Shown here: one piece after another, positions 8,355 through 16,891 of the stretch | Position numbering within the stretch: position 1 is the stretch's first letter | Layout of the letters: the number at the start of each line of letters is the position of its first letter | Assembly (NCBI GenBank): GCA_016187025.1 | Contig: JACPKM010000004.1 | Location: 186,001-250,000, forward strand | Direction: 5' to 3' | Length of the DNA: 64,000 nucleotides | From: Candidatus Daviesbacteria bacterium | GTDB taxonomy: Bacteria > Patescibacteria > Microgenomatia > Daviesbacterales > UBA10151 | Program-made: the position numbers and the translations under genes | The notes under the pieces: generated by a model | What the model saw: only the letters and a program-made list of their open reading frames with translations | Told to the model about the DNA's origin: nothing | Database searches by the model: none

Positions 8355-9337
8355 TGGTTCAAGCAAAAATAATTCTTTCTGCTTTGCCGAAAGTATTAAA
8401 AGAAGTTGATATTCCAGGTTTGGGAAAAAAGTATCAAGGTAAAGTAAGAGATTATTATATTCTCAACTCAGAACGAATAATTATTACTACAGACCGGCAA
8501 TCTGCCTTTGATGTGATATTGGGATGCATTCCATTTAAAGGTGCAGTATTAAACCAGCTTGCTGCTTTCTGGTTTAATAAAACAAAAAAAATTATCCCAA
8601 ATCATTTAATTTCCGTTCCGGATCCGAATGTTTCTCTTGTTAAAAGCTGCACTGGAATTCCGATAGAAATGATAGTTAGGGGATATATTTCTGGTGTGAC
8701 AAATACCTCAATTTGGGGCTCATACCAGAAAGGAGAGAGGATGATTTACGGGGTTAAGTTTCCCGATGGCTTAAGAAAGAATCAAAAGTTAAGAGACCCT
8801 GTTATTACTCCGACAACTCATGGGGGTGGTAAAAATGGACATGACGAAAGATTAACCAGAAAAGAAATTTTAGAAAGGAAGCTTATCTCACCTAAACTCT
8901 ACAAGCAAATGGAGGAAACAAGCCTCGAGCTTTTTAAGTTTGGGTCAAAACTGTGTGCAAAGCAGGGACTTATTTTAGTTGATACGAAATACGAGTTTGG
9001 ACTGGATGAAAACAGCAACCTGATGTTGATGGATGAAATGCACACTCCAGATTCCTCAAGGTTTTGGATAGAGAAAACTTACAAGGATAGATTTGCAAAA
9101 GGTATAGAACCGGAAAACTTTGATAAAGAGTTTTTACGGCTTTGGTATGCCCAAAGGGGATATAAAGGAGATGGCAATCCTCCCAAAATGAGCAAAGACT
9201 TAATTGTGGCCTTGGCTGAAAGATATATAGCAGTTTATGCAAAGTTAACAGATAAAAAGTTTAAACTTTTTAAATATCCTATTGAAAAAAGAATAGAAAA
9301 AAACCTTCGTCCCATTATTAAGACCTATAGTAAATGA
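8354..9337 (+). CDS. purC: SAICAR synthetase (PurC)
   Basis: Ligates aspartate to CAIR to give SAICAR, the PurB substrate. GKVRDYYI and TTDRQSAFDVILGCIPFKG in the N-terminal ATP-binding region, the IEMIVRGYISG block and DTKYEFGLD in the C-terminal half are diagnostic. At 327 residues it is the long form found in yeast and many bacteria rather than the roughly 240-residue E. coli form. It is the last purine gene of the operon. A gap of 45 bp precedes ruvC. Confidence 0.95.
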   Translation: MVQAKIILSALPKVLKEVDIPGLGKKYQGKVRDYYILNSERIIITTDRQSAFDVILGCIPFKGAVLNQLAAFWFNKTKKIIPNHLISVPDPNVSLVKSCTGIPIEMIVRGYISGVTNTSIWGSYQKGERMIYGVKFPDGLRKNQKLRDPVITPTTHGGGKNGHDERLTRKEILERKLISPKLYKQMEETSLELFKFGSKLCAKQGLILVDTKYEFGLDENSNLMLMDEMHTPDSSRFWIEKTYKDRFAKGIEPENFDKEFLRLWYAQRGYKGDGNPPKMSKDLIVALAERYIAVYAKLTDKKFKLFKYPIEKRIEKNLRPIIKTYSK

Positions 9338-9382
9338 CTAATCTTTCCTAATTGTATTAAAAGATGTAAGATAGGTTTTCGT

Positions 9383-9913
9383 ATGACTATACTAGGTATT
9401 GACCCAGGTACAGCTACAACAGGGTTTGGGGTAATAAAGATACCTGATGACATTATCGGCAGAGAATTTGATTACGGAATAGAACTTATAAACTACGGTA
9501 ATATCAGTACTCCAAAAGACCGCTTAATGCAAGATAGGTTACTGATGATACATAGGCAGTTAAATGAAGTGATTGAAAAATATAAACCAGATGCAATTGC
9601 TTTGGAGATGCTATTTTTTGGGGCTAATTCCAGAACCGCAATATCGGTAGGGCAAGCAAGGGGAGTTGCGCTACTTTGCGCTGCAGAACATAGAATTCCT
9701 TTACAAGATTATACTGGGTTACAAGTAAAGCTTATGGTTGCAGGAGGGGGTAGAGCTGATAAAAAGCAAGTACAAGAAGCAGTAAGAAAATGGCTAGGAA
9801 AAAATGGAGAAAAGCGTGCACAATTTGGAAAACTAAAAGGCGGACATTTAGATGATGCAATAGATGCAGTTGCGATAGCTATCTGTCATGTGCTAAAACT
9901 AGCAGCAAAGTAA
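9383..9913 (+). CDS. ruvC: Crossover junction endodeoxyribonuclease RuvC
   Basis: Holliday-junction resolvase of the RNase H fold. Catalytic acidic residues are visible: D7 (GIDPGT), E75 (ALEMLFF), D158 and D161 (HLDDAIDAVAIAI). 176 residues is normal. The final helix reads DAVAIAICHVLK, as in E. coli RuvC. ruvA and ruvB are not adjacent here. The start codon has no clear ribosome-binding site; a weak AGG lies 7 nt upstream. Confidence 0.93.
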   Translation: MTILGIDPGTATTGFGVIKIPDDIIGREFDYGIELINYGNISTPKDRLMQDRLLMIHRQLNEVIEKYKPDAIALEMLFFGANSRTAISVGQARGVALLCAAEHRIPLQDYTGLQVKLMVAGGGRADKKQVQEAVRKWLGKNGEKRAQFGKLKGGHLDDAIDAVAIAICHVLKLAAK

Positions 9914-9922
9914 GGTCCTGTA

Positions 9923-10717
9923 ATGACAAACTTTCAATTGTTTATTCTAAACAAAAGACAAAAAATCATCATAGCATCTGCTATCTTAACCCTTGGTTTG
10001 CTTTCTACCCAGTTGGTTGATTTTAATCTGCGATTTAAGTTTATGGCAGGGCTTGGTGTAGCTGCCTATCTTCTATCACTATGGGCTTTGTGGGAGGGAA
10101 TTAATAAAACTAAAGCCATGACTTTGATGATTTTACCGGTCTTTTTTACCTTAGCTGTTGCAAGCTTTTATTTTCTGCTTCCTATCAGATGGTTAACCAG
10201 GCTACCAGTAGCTTTATTCTTTGGATTTATGTTTTATTTGCTACTACTTGCTCAAAATGTATTTAACGTTGCCTCAATTAGAACCATACCTTTATATAGA
10301 GCTGCCTCAACGGCAGCTTTTCTTTTTACTCTTTTATCTGCATTCTTCTTATATAACGTTATATATGCTTTTAATATGATGTTTTTAATTAATGGTTTAG
10401 CAGTGTTTTTACTGAGTTTTCCGCTTATTTTGCAGGTATTGTGGTCTTTGGAGATGGAAGAAAAGATTTCAGCTTCGATAACCATTCAAAGCTTTATATT
10501 AAGTCTAATCTTGGCAGAGTTAGCAGTTGTATTATCATTTTGGCCTTTGGTGACAACAATATGGTCATTAACTCTGTCATCGGCAATGTATGTATTGTTA
10601 GGCTTGGCAACTCATATGTTAAGAGCAAGAATCAGTAGGAGAGCGGTGGGAGAGTACCTGATAATAGGGGCCCTAGTTTTAGTATTTGCCTTTTTTACTA
10701 CTTCCTGGTCTGGTTAA
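9923..10717 (+). CDS. Polytopic membrane protein of unknown function
   Basis: 264 residues with about eight hydrophobic segments (roughly 15-32, 36-58, 64-84, 92-112, 122-145, 150-170, 185-228 as a pair, 243-262) and short loops. I see no transporter signature or catalytic motif. It lies 9 bp after ruvC and is probably co-transcribed. A hairpin (10723-10747) follows the stop closely and could end the transcript, though it lacks a T tract. No family assignment is made. Confidence 0.7.
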   Translation: MTNFQLFILNKRQKIIIASAILTLGLLSTQLVDFNLRFKFMAGLGVAAYLLSLWALWEGINKTKAMTLMILPVFFTLAVASFYFLLPIRWLTRLPVALFFGFMFYLLLLAQNVFNVASIRTIPLYRAASTAAFLFTLLSAFFLYNVIYAFNMMFLINGLAVFLLSFPLILQVLWSLEMEEKISASITIQSFILSLILAELAVVLSFWPLVTTIWSLTLSSAMYVLLGLATHMLRARISRRAVGEYLIIGALVLVFAFFTTSWSG

Positions 10718-11524
10718 TGAACTACCCCGCAGCAGAGCTGCGAGGTATCGCAAGCGAAAGTTCTTGTTACCAAGTTGTAACCGCGCAGTAAACTGCTCGG
10801 TATTATGTAACAATAAATACTTTTTTAGCTTCAAAGAAAAAATTTACAAACAATCTAACGATAGAGGAGTAGGGTGTGAAAATTCAGTAAGAATATCGTG
10901 AAAATAAAATACTATGAGACTTTCGCGTACCAAGAAACTTTTTACTCCTGTGTGGATAACTTATTGCTTAAAAATTTGCACTAGATTGATATAGTTGCTA
11001 ATTGCAGGCCCCGCTCCCCGGAGGAGAGGGCTAATAATACTTCCTAATTTACACTAACCTAAAAGGAAAGAAGCTTGTAAGCTTTGTTATTTTGGTCTTT
11101 TCCTGAAATATACTCCTTTCTGCTAGGCCACCCAGACTTACCTATATATTAACGTCGTACAATGTATCTTATACGACGTTCAGAAAGGATTTGCCAGAGG
11201 AGAGGTTATGTGGTTAAGCTAAGAGTTACTAATGCAAAATTTAAAATTTTTAACATGTATTTTTAATGCCTAATTTTAGCTGCAATTCTTCCATTTTTTT
11301 ACTGATGATTTTTTTACAATGTCCGCTTTTTTACTAAATATCTTAGTTTTTACTTTGGCGCTCTATAGAGCGCTAAACTTGGATGATGGTAGATACTGCT
11401 AGTCCCCTAATCAACCGTTTTTGAGGCCTTTACGGGCTTCGTGCCTGAGAGGTCTCTTGATGTCGGACAATATTAACCATCTATTGACAAACTACTATTA
11501 AAAGTGTCAATCTGAAGTCAAGCT
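10718..11524. other. 807 bp non-coding stretch rich in hairpins
   Basis: No convincing ORF lies on either strand. Inverted repeats: 10723-10747 (stem CCCCGCAGC/GCTGCGAGG, one mismatch), 10780-10801, 11151-11180 (AACGTCGTA/TACGACGTT, 12 nt loop), 11358-11373 (a perfect 16 bp palindrome, GCGCTCTATAGAGCGC, extended by flanking TTT/AAA), 11423-11456 (two-part stem GAGGCCT+CGGGC with GCCTG+AGGTCTC), and 11483-11512 (ATTGACA/TGTCAAT) just before the dockerin gene. I searched for RNase P, tmRNA, SRP and riboswitch landmarks and saw none. It may be an unrecognised ncRNA or a long structured 5' leader of the downstream gene. Confidence 0.55.
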
Positions 11525-14371
11525 ATGTTTGACAATCTAAGAGATAGTTTTTCAAAGAAAAACCTAATTAATCTATTGCTTCTTGGTATTTTAGTTCTGG
11601 CTGTTCCCCTATCTGTGGATCTGGTAAGACGCCAACAGGTATTTAAGTCATTTGCACTGGGTGAATCAATAGAGCTTTTGTCCAATAAGTGCGTAAAAAC
11701 AAGAGATGGAAAGCAAGTAGTTGTTTGCCCGGAGATATCCTTTAAGATTACTCCTCCCAGGGAATTTTTAGCAAGCAATAATTCCCTAAGTAAAAGTTTA
11801 GCCTTAAATCAAAGTATTCTTGGCACGGTTTATGCTGGCCATCCGGAAGGGACAGAAGGATGGTATTGTGCAGATAATCAGATTTGGCATGATAAAGCTG
11901 ATGGAAACCATGAGTTCTGGGAAGATTGTGGGTCAGACAAGGAGTGTGTTAGTATTTCTCCTCCACCTGGTTATTCTCAAGACGCAGAGTGTCGAATAAG
12001 GCAACAAGAACCAGAGCAGCAAGAATCTCAGCCACGAGAGCCTCAATGTGAATGGAGAGATTTACGAAACGAATGCACAGCCTGTAATGAGGCAAGAAAA
12101 ATAGAAAAAAAAGTTTGTGATGGAAATGACACCGGAGAAACAAGAATTGCCCAAGAAGGTGTAAGCGATTCTGGATGTAGTAGCTGGTGTTCAAATCAAC
12201 CAGAGCAAGAGCAGCAGCCAAGTGGAGGTACAGGTCCGCAGTGGTGTTCTGGGTATGTGCAAGACTGCTGGGAAGATGTAAATGGAGATGGTATTGAGGA
12301 AAGAGGTACTCAATGGTGCTCTGGAGGGGTAAATGAGGGAGGAAACTGCGCTTGGGATCCTCAAGTCACTACTTGTGGTGTTTGCGAAATAATAGACACT
12401 TCCTCTGGACAGACCTACTCACCAGGAGGCCAGTCACAGCAGCAATGTAACGGTGATGTAACTGTTGATACTCTCGCTCCGACAGGAGTGGATTATTTAG
12501 TTAGCGAAAAAATCGTTACTAATGAAAAAGATGGTACAAGATATAAGGCCTACACTACAGAAGACAAACGAAATAATAAAACTTGTGGTTATGAATATTT
12601 CCAATATATTTCCACTCTGAGCGATGGCAAATACTGTGCAAATTACGTTTTTGGCCCGTGGGATAATCAGCAGGTTTGTAAAGATGTTGCTGTTCCTCCG
12701 GCTCCAGATTCATCAGGTTGTACCACTGGTTCTGCAGGATCTATTACCCAACAACAGGCAGAGTGTGTAATTGGAAAAAGAAGTGATTTACTTTCATTTT
12801 TTAGAAATAATGGTTGGTGTACTGATAAGAAAGAAAATTATCAGGGAATAGTTAATAACTGGATGGGTATAAATACCCAGAATGATAAAGATCAAGTTGC
12901 AAGCTGCCTAGGGTCAACACCATCTTCTTGCACAACAGGGTCTGCAGGAACAGTTACTCTAGAACAGGCAAAATGTGTGTTAGGCAAAAGAAGTGATATT
13001 TTAACTTTTTACAGATCTAATAGTTGGTGTACTGATAAAGAGGACAACTACCCAGGAATTATAAACAACTGGATGGGTATTAACAACCAAAATGATAAAA
13101 ATCAGGTTGCAAGCTGCTTTAGTCAACCCTCATCTACTTGTTCCATCAAGTTACAAAGGAGCGGTACTTCCGGTTGGAGCCAAGCACTTACTGTAAAAGT
13201 GAACGATCGAGTTAAAATAGCTGCTTTAAACTCATTAGATCAAGCTATCCCGGGCGTAAATCTTAGTGTTTCCGGTCCAAATAATTTCTCAAGAAGCTTG
13301 TCAAATCAGCAAGAATTGACGCTTTCTACGCAAGGGACATATAGTATAACTGCCAGAGGTGGTAGTTGTGACAGCGCCAGTGCTGCAACGCTGACTGTTT
13401 CTCCTTCAGACCAGTCAGATACTCAAATTGAGTTTAGAATTGCAGAAGAAAGAGCGGATTTAAGCAAGCAAAACTTTATTAAAATTCCTGCTGGCCGACA
13501 ACATGAAGTGATAAACCATACTTTAGCCAACACAACTCCTGGTAAAAAGTTTATGTGGGTAGAGTTTAAAAAAGGCGACCAGTTTTCCTCCCCTATCTCT
13601 GCCGAAATAGAATATGTTGGACCTGCGCCTCAAATTGACACTTTGTCATGTAATCTAGATATAGCTGGTAAGGGTTTGGTGTTTGAAATAGAGGGTAATA
13701 ACTTTAGTGCAAATCAAGGTCGTTTAACTGCAAATAATACACAAGTTACAATTACTGAATGGATTCATAATAAGATTAAAGGTAATATAGAAAATCCTTC
13801 CTTCTCCCCTACTGCCGGGCAATCTTATCAAGTAGTTGTTACTAGAAACGATGGTGAGAGTTTCCAGCAAAACTGTCTAATTGGTATTTCGCAAATTATT
13901 CTTGGAGTAAAACCTGTTTGTGTAGCCCCCAACAGAAACATTGCCAATGTGGAAGTAGCCATTAAAGAGGCAAGTGCAAGTGGAAATGCAGTACGGGAAA
14001 CAGTTGAAATAGATAAAGAGGGAGTTATTAAAAACTTAAAGACTAAACTACAAGGCCCAACCGATGGAAAGCCCGGTAAAAGATATAAAATATCTGTAAA
14101 AGCTCCTCAATACCTAAGACGTCATGGTTTATTTACTGCAGCTAGCGGTACAACAGTTCTACCTGGCCTTAGTTTACCATGGGGGGATATCTGTCCTACC
14201 AGCGGAGATGGTATTATAAATAGTATAGATAAGTCTTGTCTCAACCAACAATGGGGTAAGGTTGCTTCGACAGCCAAGGTTTGCGACTGTAATGGCGATG
14301 GAGTTTGCAATGCTTTTGAATGGGGTTATATGAAACTTAATTTTAACGATGTAAATGATGCTGAATTATAA
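11525..14371 (+). CDS. Large secreted Cys-rich protein with C-terminal dockerin
   Basis: 948 residues. An N-terminal hydrophobic helix (about 13-33) serves as signal or anchor. There follow a Cys- and Gln/Glu-rich region (about 110-390), two tandem repeats of about 70 residues (397-465 and 467-535, each from CTTGSAG to QNDK.QVASC, both with GWC/SWC and NNWMGIN), an Ig-like stretch, an IPT/TIG-like domain (about 695-785), and a C-terminal dockerin (about 889-948) with two EF-hand-like loops, SGDGIINSIDKSCLN and CNGDGVCNAFEWGYM. Dockerins bind cohesins in a Ca2+-dependent way, and the next two genes encode cohesins. No catalytic domain was recognised, so the role is probably adhesive or structural. 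Confidence 0.85.
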   Translation: MFDNLRDSFSKKNLINLLLLGILVLAVPLSVDLVRRQQVFKSFALGESIELLSNKCVKTRDGKQVVVCPEISFKITPPREFLASNNSLSKSLALNQSILGTVYAGHPEGTEGWYCADNQIWHDKADGNHEFWEDCGSDKECVSISPPPGYSQDAECRIRQQEPEQQESQPREPQCEWRDLRNECTACNEARKIEKKVCDGNDTGETRIAQEGVSDSGCSSWCSNQPEQEQQPSGGTGPQWCSGYVQDCWEDVNGDGIEERGTQWCSGGVNEGGNCAWDPQVTTCGVCEIIDTSSGQTYSPGGQSQQQCNGDVTVDTLAPTGVDYLVSEKIVTNEKDGTRYKAYTTEDKRNNKTCGYEYFQYISTLSDGKYCANYVFGPWDNQQVCKDVAVPPAPDSSGCTTGSAGSITQQQAECVIGKRSDLLSFFRNNGWCTDKKENYQGIVNNWMGINTQNDKDQVASCLGSTPSSCTTGSAGTVTLEQAKCVLGKRSDILTFYRSNSWCTDKEDNYPGIINNWMGINNQNDKNQVASCFSQPSSTCSIKLQRSGTSGWSQALTVKVNDRVKIAALNSLDQAIPGVNLSVSGPNNFSRSLSNQQELTLSTQGTYSITARGGSCDSASAATLTVSPSDQSDTQIEFRIAEERADLSKQNFIKIPAGRQHEVINHTLANTTPGKKFMWVEFKKGDQFSSPISAEIEYVGPAPQIDTLSCNLDIAGKGLVFEIEGNNFSANQGRLTANNTQVTITEWIHNKIKGNIENPSFSPTAGQSYQVVVTRNDGESFQQNCLIGISQIILGVKPVCVAPNRNIANVEVAIKEASASGNAVRETVEIDKEGVIKNLKTKLQGPTDGKPGKRYKISVKAPQYLRRHGLFTAASGTTVLPGLSLPWGDICPTSGDGIINSIDKSCLNQQWGKVASTAKVCDCNGDGVCNAFEWGYMKLNFNDVNDAEL

Positions 14372-14460
14372 CGTAAACGTTACAAGAAGTTTACGATGTA
14401 ATCTAAACGATTATAACGTAAACGTTACAAGAAGTTTACGATGTAATCTAAACGATTATA
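14371..14460. repeat. Perfect 45 bp tandem duplication with internal inverted repeat
   Basis: Two identical 45 bp copies (14371-14415, 14416-14460) fill the whole gap between the dockerin gene and the first cohesin gene. Each copy contains the inverted repeat CGTAAAC / GTTTACG separated by 10 nt. No Shine-Dalgarno sequence is seen before the cohesin ATG at 14464. It could be an operator pair, an attenuator, or a recent slippage duplication. Confidence 0.9.
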
Positions 14461-14463
14461 ACT

Positions 14464-15099
14464 ATGGATAGTCCTGCCAACAACCAATTAGTAAACAACA
14501 CATATTTTGAGGGGTCAAAATCTAGATTCAGACTGTTTAGAATAAAGTTATGGCCTTTTGGGGTATATGCAGTATTGGGACTGGTTCTTCTGGTTGAAAT
14601 TGTATTAGGTATACAACAGTTAATTAAACCTCCCCCCTCACTACAGCCCTCGCAGCCTATTTCAGGTGGTAAGATTGCCCTTGTATCCTCTGCAAAAGAA
14701 TATAAGCTGGGAGATGAGGTAACAGTTTCTGTTAAAGTATCTACCTCAGGTAATCCGACATATGGGGTAGATTTAGTTGTTATTTACGATCCCAAGGTCC
14801 TTGAAGCAACCTCCAGTTCTTTTTTTGAAAAGGGCACAATTTATTCAGAATACCCTTTAGCAAGCTTGGATACACAAAATGGAGTTATTAAGGTTTCAGG
14901 TATTGCTTCAGGCAATCAAAAAGGTTTTAATGGAAGTGGGACCCTTGCAAGTTTAAAGTTTAAGGCCAAATCAGCAGGCAATACAACACTGAAGGTAGAT
15001 TATAAAAAAGATGCGACAAATGAAAGTAATATAATTGAATCAACTGAGGCCAAAGATATCTTAGACAAGACTTATGACCTGAAATTAACCGTTAAATGA
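14464..15099 (+). CDS. Membrane-anchored cohesin-domain protein 1
   Basis: 211 residues: a cytoplasmic N-terminus of about 30, one transmembrane helix (about 34-55, GVYAVLGLVLLVEIVLGIQ), a Pro/Ser linker, then one cohesin domain (about 70-205). The cohesin pattern is clear: YKLGDEVTVSVKVST, VDLVVIYDPKVLEA, GVIKVSGIAS, GSGTLASLKFKAKSAG. It would display a dockerin-binding site outside the cell. It lies just downstream of a dockerin-bearing gene and overlaps the next cohesin gene by 4 bp. Confidence 0.85.
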   Translation: MDSPANNQLVNNTYFEGSKSRFRLFRIKLWPFGVYAVLGLVLLVEIVLGIQQLIKPPPSLQPSQPISGGKIALVSSAKEYKLGDEVTVSVKVSTSGNPTYGVDLVVIYDPKVLEATSSSFFEKGTIYSEYPLASLDTQNGVIKVSGIASGNQKGFNGSGTLASLKFKAKSAGNTTLKVDYKKDATNESNIIESTEAKDILDKTYDLKLTVK

Positions 15100-15827
15100 C
15101 TATGAAAAAAATCATTTCCATTTTCATCTTAACTTCTGTCTTTTTAATTTTACCGCTACCTGTTTTTGCAGCTACTCTTTCTTTGTCCCCTTCCACCGGT
15201 AATTTTAACAAAGGCTGTGATGTTACAGTTGATATAAACTTAAACACAGAAGGAGTGCAAACAGATGGGACAGATGCAATTGTTTTATATGACTCTTCAC
15301 GCTTAACCGCTAATCAGATTGTTTCCGGCCAAATCTATTCAGATTATCCTGGAAATAATATCGATGAGCAGTCGGGCAAGATAACTATTTCAGGTTTATC
15401 ATCTGTAAGCAGTGCCTTTTCCGGTAGTGGCACTTTTGCAAAAATTAACTTTACTGTTAAAGATAATGCTTCGGTAGGGGTAACGCAAGTAAAATTTGAT
15501 TTTGACTCAAATGATAAATCCAAAACTACAGATTCTAATGTGGTTGAAAGAGGTACTGTAGCAGATGTATTAAGCTCAGTAGTAAATGGAAATTATACTA
15601 TTGGTTCCGGTGCCTGCACTGTTCAAGGAAGCCCTCCGACTATTGTAGTTACCCCTCCTGTTTCTCAAGGCGGGATCTCTACTCCATCAGGAGCAGTAAA
15701 AACTCCTGTCAAAACAATAGATGATATGGTGGGTGGTAAAACCGGCTCTCAGGAATTTAGTTATATGCTGGCAATACTTGGGGTAACAATGGCAGTACTG
15801 GGAGTGTTAGGGTTTGCTCTTCTTTAA
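15096..15827 (+). CDS. Membrane-anchored cohesin-domain protein 2
   Basis: 243 residues: an N-terminal signal peptide (KKIISIFILTSVFLILPLP, cleavage near VFA-ATL), a cohesin domain (about 27-165; VTVDINLNTEG, DAIVLYDSSRL, KITISGLSS, GSGTFAKINFTVKD), a Pro/Thr linker, and a C-terminal transmembrane helix (about 220-243). The anchor is at the opposite end from cohesin protein 1, so the two present their domains differently. The start overlaps the preceding stop (ATGA); an ATG two codons later is equally possible. Confidence 0.85.
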   Translation: MTMKKIISIFILTSVFLILPLPVFAATLSLSPSTGNFNKGCDVTVDINLNTEGVQTDGTDAIVLYDSSRLTANQIVSGQIYSDYPGNNIDEQSGKITISGLSSVSSAFSGSGTFAKINFTVKDNASVGVTQVKFDFDSNDKSKTTDSNVVERGTVADVLSSVVNGNYTIGSGACTVQGSPPTIVVTPPVSQGGISTPSGAVKTPVKTIDDMVGGKTGSQEFSYMLAILGVTMAVLGVLGFALL

Positions 15828-15835
15828 AACAATGT

Positions 15836-16783
15836 ATGATTCTGTCGGCATTAATTACAGATTTTTTAGAGTATTTGGAGTTGGAAAGAAATACTTCACA
15901 ATTAACAATTAAAAACTACGACCACTATTTAAAGCGGTTCCTGGATTTTGCCCATTCGACAAGCTCAGGGCAGGCCGGAGACATTGATCCAAAAGAGATA
16001 GATCTTAATCTAATCAGAAAATATAGGTTGTATCTGTCCCATTATGTAGACCCTAAAACGGGTAAAGGTTTAAAAAGGGTTACGCAAAATTATTTTATGA
16101 TAGCCTTAAGGGCTTTTTTAAGGTATTTGGCAAAAAATGATATCGCTACCCTTTCGCCTGAAAAAGTAGAGTTAGGTGAGAGAGAGCCTCGGCCGTTCAA
16201 GGTTTTGGAAGAAGGTCATCTAAAGCAACTGCTGGATGCACCGGACACCACAAAAAAAGAAGGAATTAGAGACAGAGCGCTTCTTGAAACTCTTTTTTCT
16301 ACAGGACTGCGGGTTTCAGAGCTTGCCTCTTTAGACTGTAATCAAATTAATCTAAACAGAGGTGAATTTGGAGTGGTGGGAAAAGGTGGAAAAGAGCGGG
16401 TGGTGTTTTTGTCTGATGCAGCTTCTTTTTGGCTTGCTAAATATTTAGAAAACCGTAAAGATACCTTTAAGCCGCTATTTATCAGATATCAGGGTAAGGT
16501 TATCACTGACAATTCTGGTGAAGCAATGAGGCTGTCAGCAAGATCTATTGAAAGAATAGTTGAAAAATATGTTAAAAGGTTAGGTTTGCCGATAAAAGCT
16601 ACTCCTCATACACTAAGACATTCGTTTGCCACAGATTTGCTAATAAATGGAGCAGATATTAGATCAGTTCAAGAGATGCTGGGGCATTCTAATATTTCCA
16701 CCACCCAGATCTACACCCATGTCACCAACAAGCATTTAAAGGATGTTCATAAAGCTTTCCACAGCGGGAATAAGGAAGAATAG
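15836..16783 (+). CDS. xerC: Tyrosine recombinase XerC/XerD family
   Basis: Site-specific recombinase of the chromosome-dimer resolution family. Catalytic residues: R159 (STGLRVSEL), K183 (GKGGKER), H258 and R261 (HTLRHSFAT), H284 (LGHSNIS) and nucleophile Y293 (IYTH). The N-terminal SAM-like domain spans about 1-100. Residues 40-48 (HSTSSGQAG) are an insertion encoded by a REP-like DNA element. 315 residues is slightly above the usual 300, in line with that insertion. It is more likely a housekeeping Xer than a phage integrase because no phage genes or att repeats are near. Confidence 0.9.
   Translation: MILSALITDFLEYLELERNTSQLTIKNYDHYLKRFLDFAHSTSSGQAGDIDPKEIDLNLIRKYRLYLSHYVDPKTGKGLKRVTQNYFMIALRAFLRYLAKNDIATLSPEKVELGEREPRPFKVLEEGHLKQLLDAPDTTKKEGIRDRALLETLFSTGLRVSELASLDCNQINLNRGEFGVVGKGGKERVVFLSDAASFWLAKYLENRKDTFKPLFIRYQGKVITDNSGEAMRLSARSIERIVEKYVKRLGLPIKATPHTLRHSFATDLLINGADIRSVQEMLGHSNISTTQIYTHVTNKHLKDVHKAFHSGNKEE
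15955..15975. repeat. REP-like element inserted in-frame in xerC
   Basis: The stretch TTCGACAAGCTCAGGGCAGG matches, from memory, a short interspersed palindromic element common in many environmental and CPR genomes (core TTCGACnnGCTCAGG). Here it encodes STSSGQAG between the first helices of XerC, where the family has a loop. The reading frame is preserved. Confidence 0.6.
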
Positions 16784-16891
16784 CTGTAACCCTATAGCTA
16801 CTGCATAAAACCATATTTGACCGCGTTAACTTGAATTATCTAACCAAATGATATAGACTTATAGTTTCAAATTATTGCATATTGTGATTAT

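Noticed and set aside
10718..11524. RNase P RNA, tmRNA, SRP RNA or 6S RNA
   Set aside because: I searched by eye for the conserved cores (GAGGAAAGTCC, the tRNA-like end of tmRNA, GGAAGGAAGC of SRP) and saw none. No tRNA-type TTCGA arm was seen either.
14371..14460. Possible CRISPR array
   Set aside because: Only two units, directly adjoining without spacers, and no cas genes nearby; it is a tandem duplication.
11525..15827. Cellulosome
   Set aside because: No glycoside hydrolase, carbohydrate-binding module or multi-cohesin scaffoldin is seen; only single cohesins and one dockerin.
15836..16783. Prophage or integrative element integrase
   Set aside because: The protein fits the Xer family, and there are no phage genes, tRNA target or flanking direct repeats.
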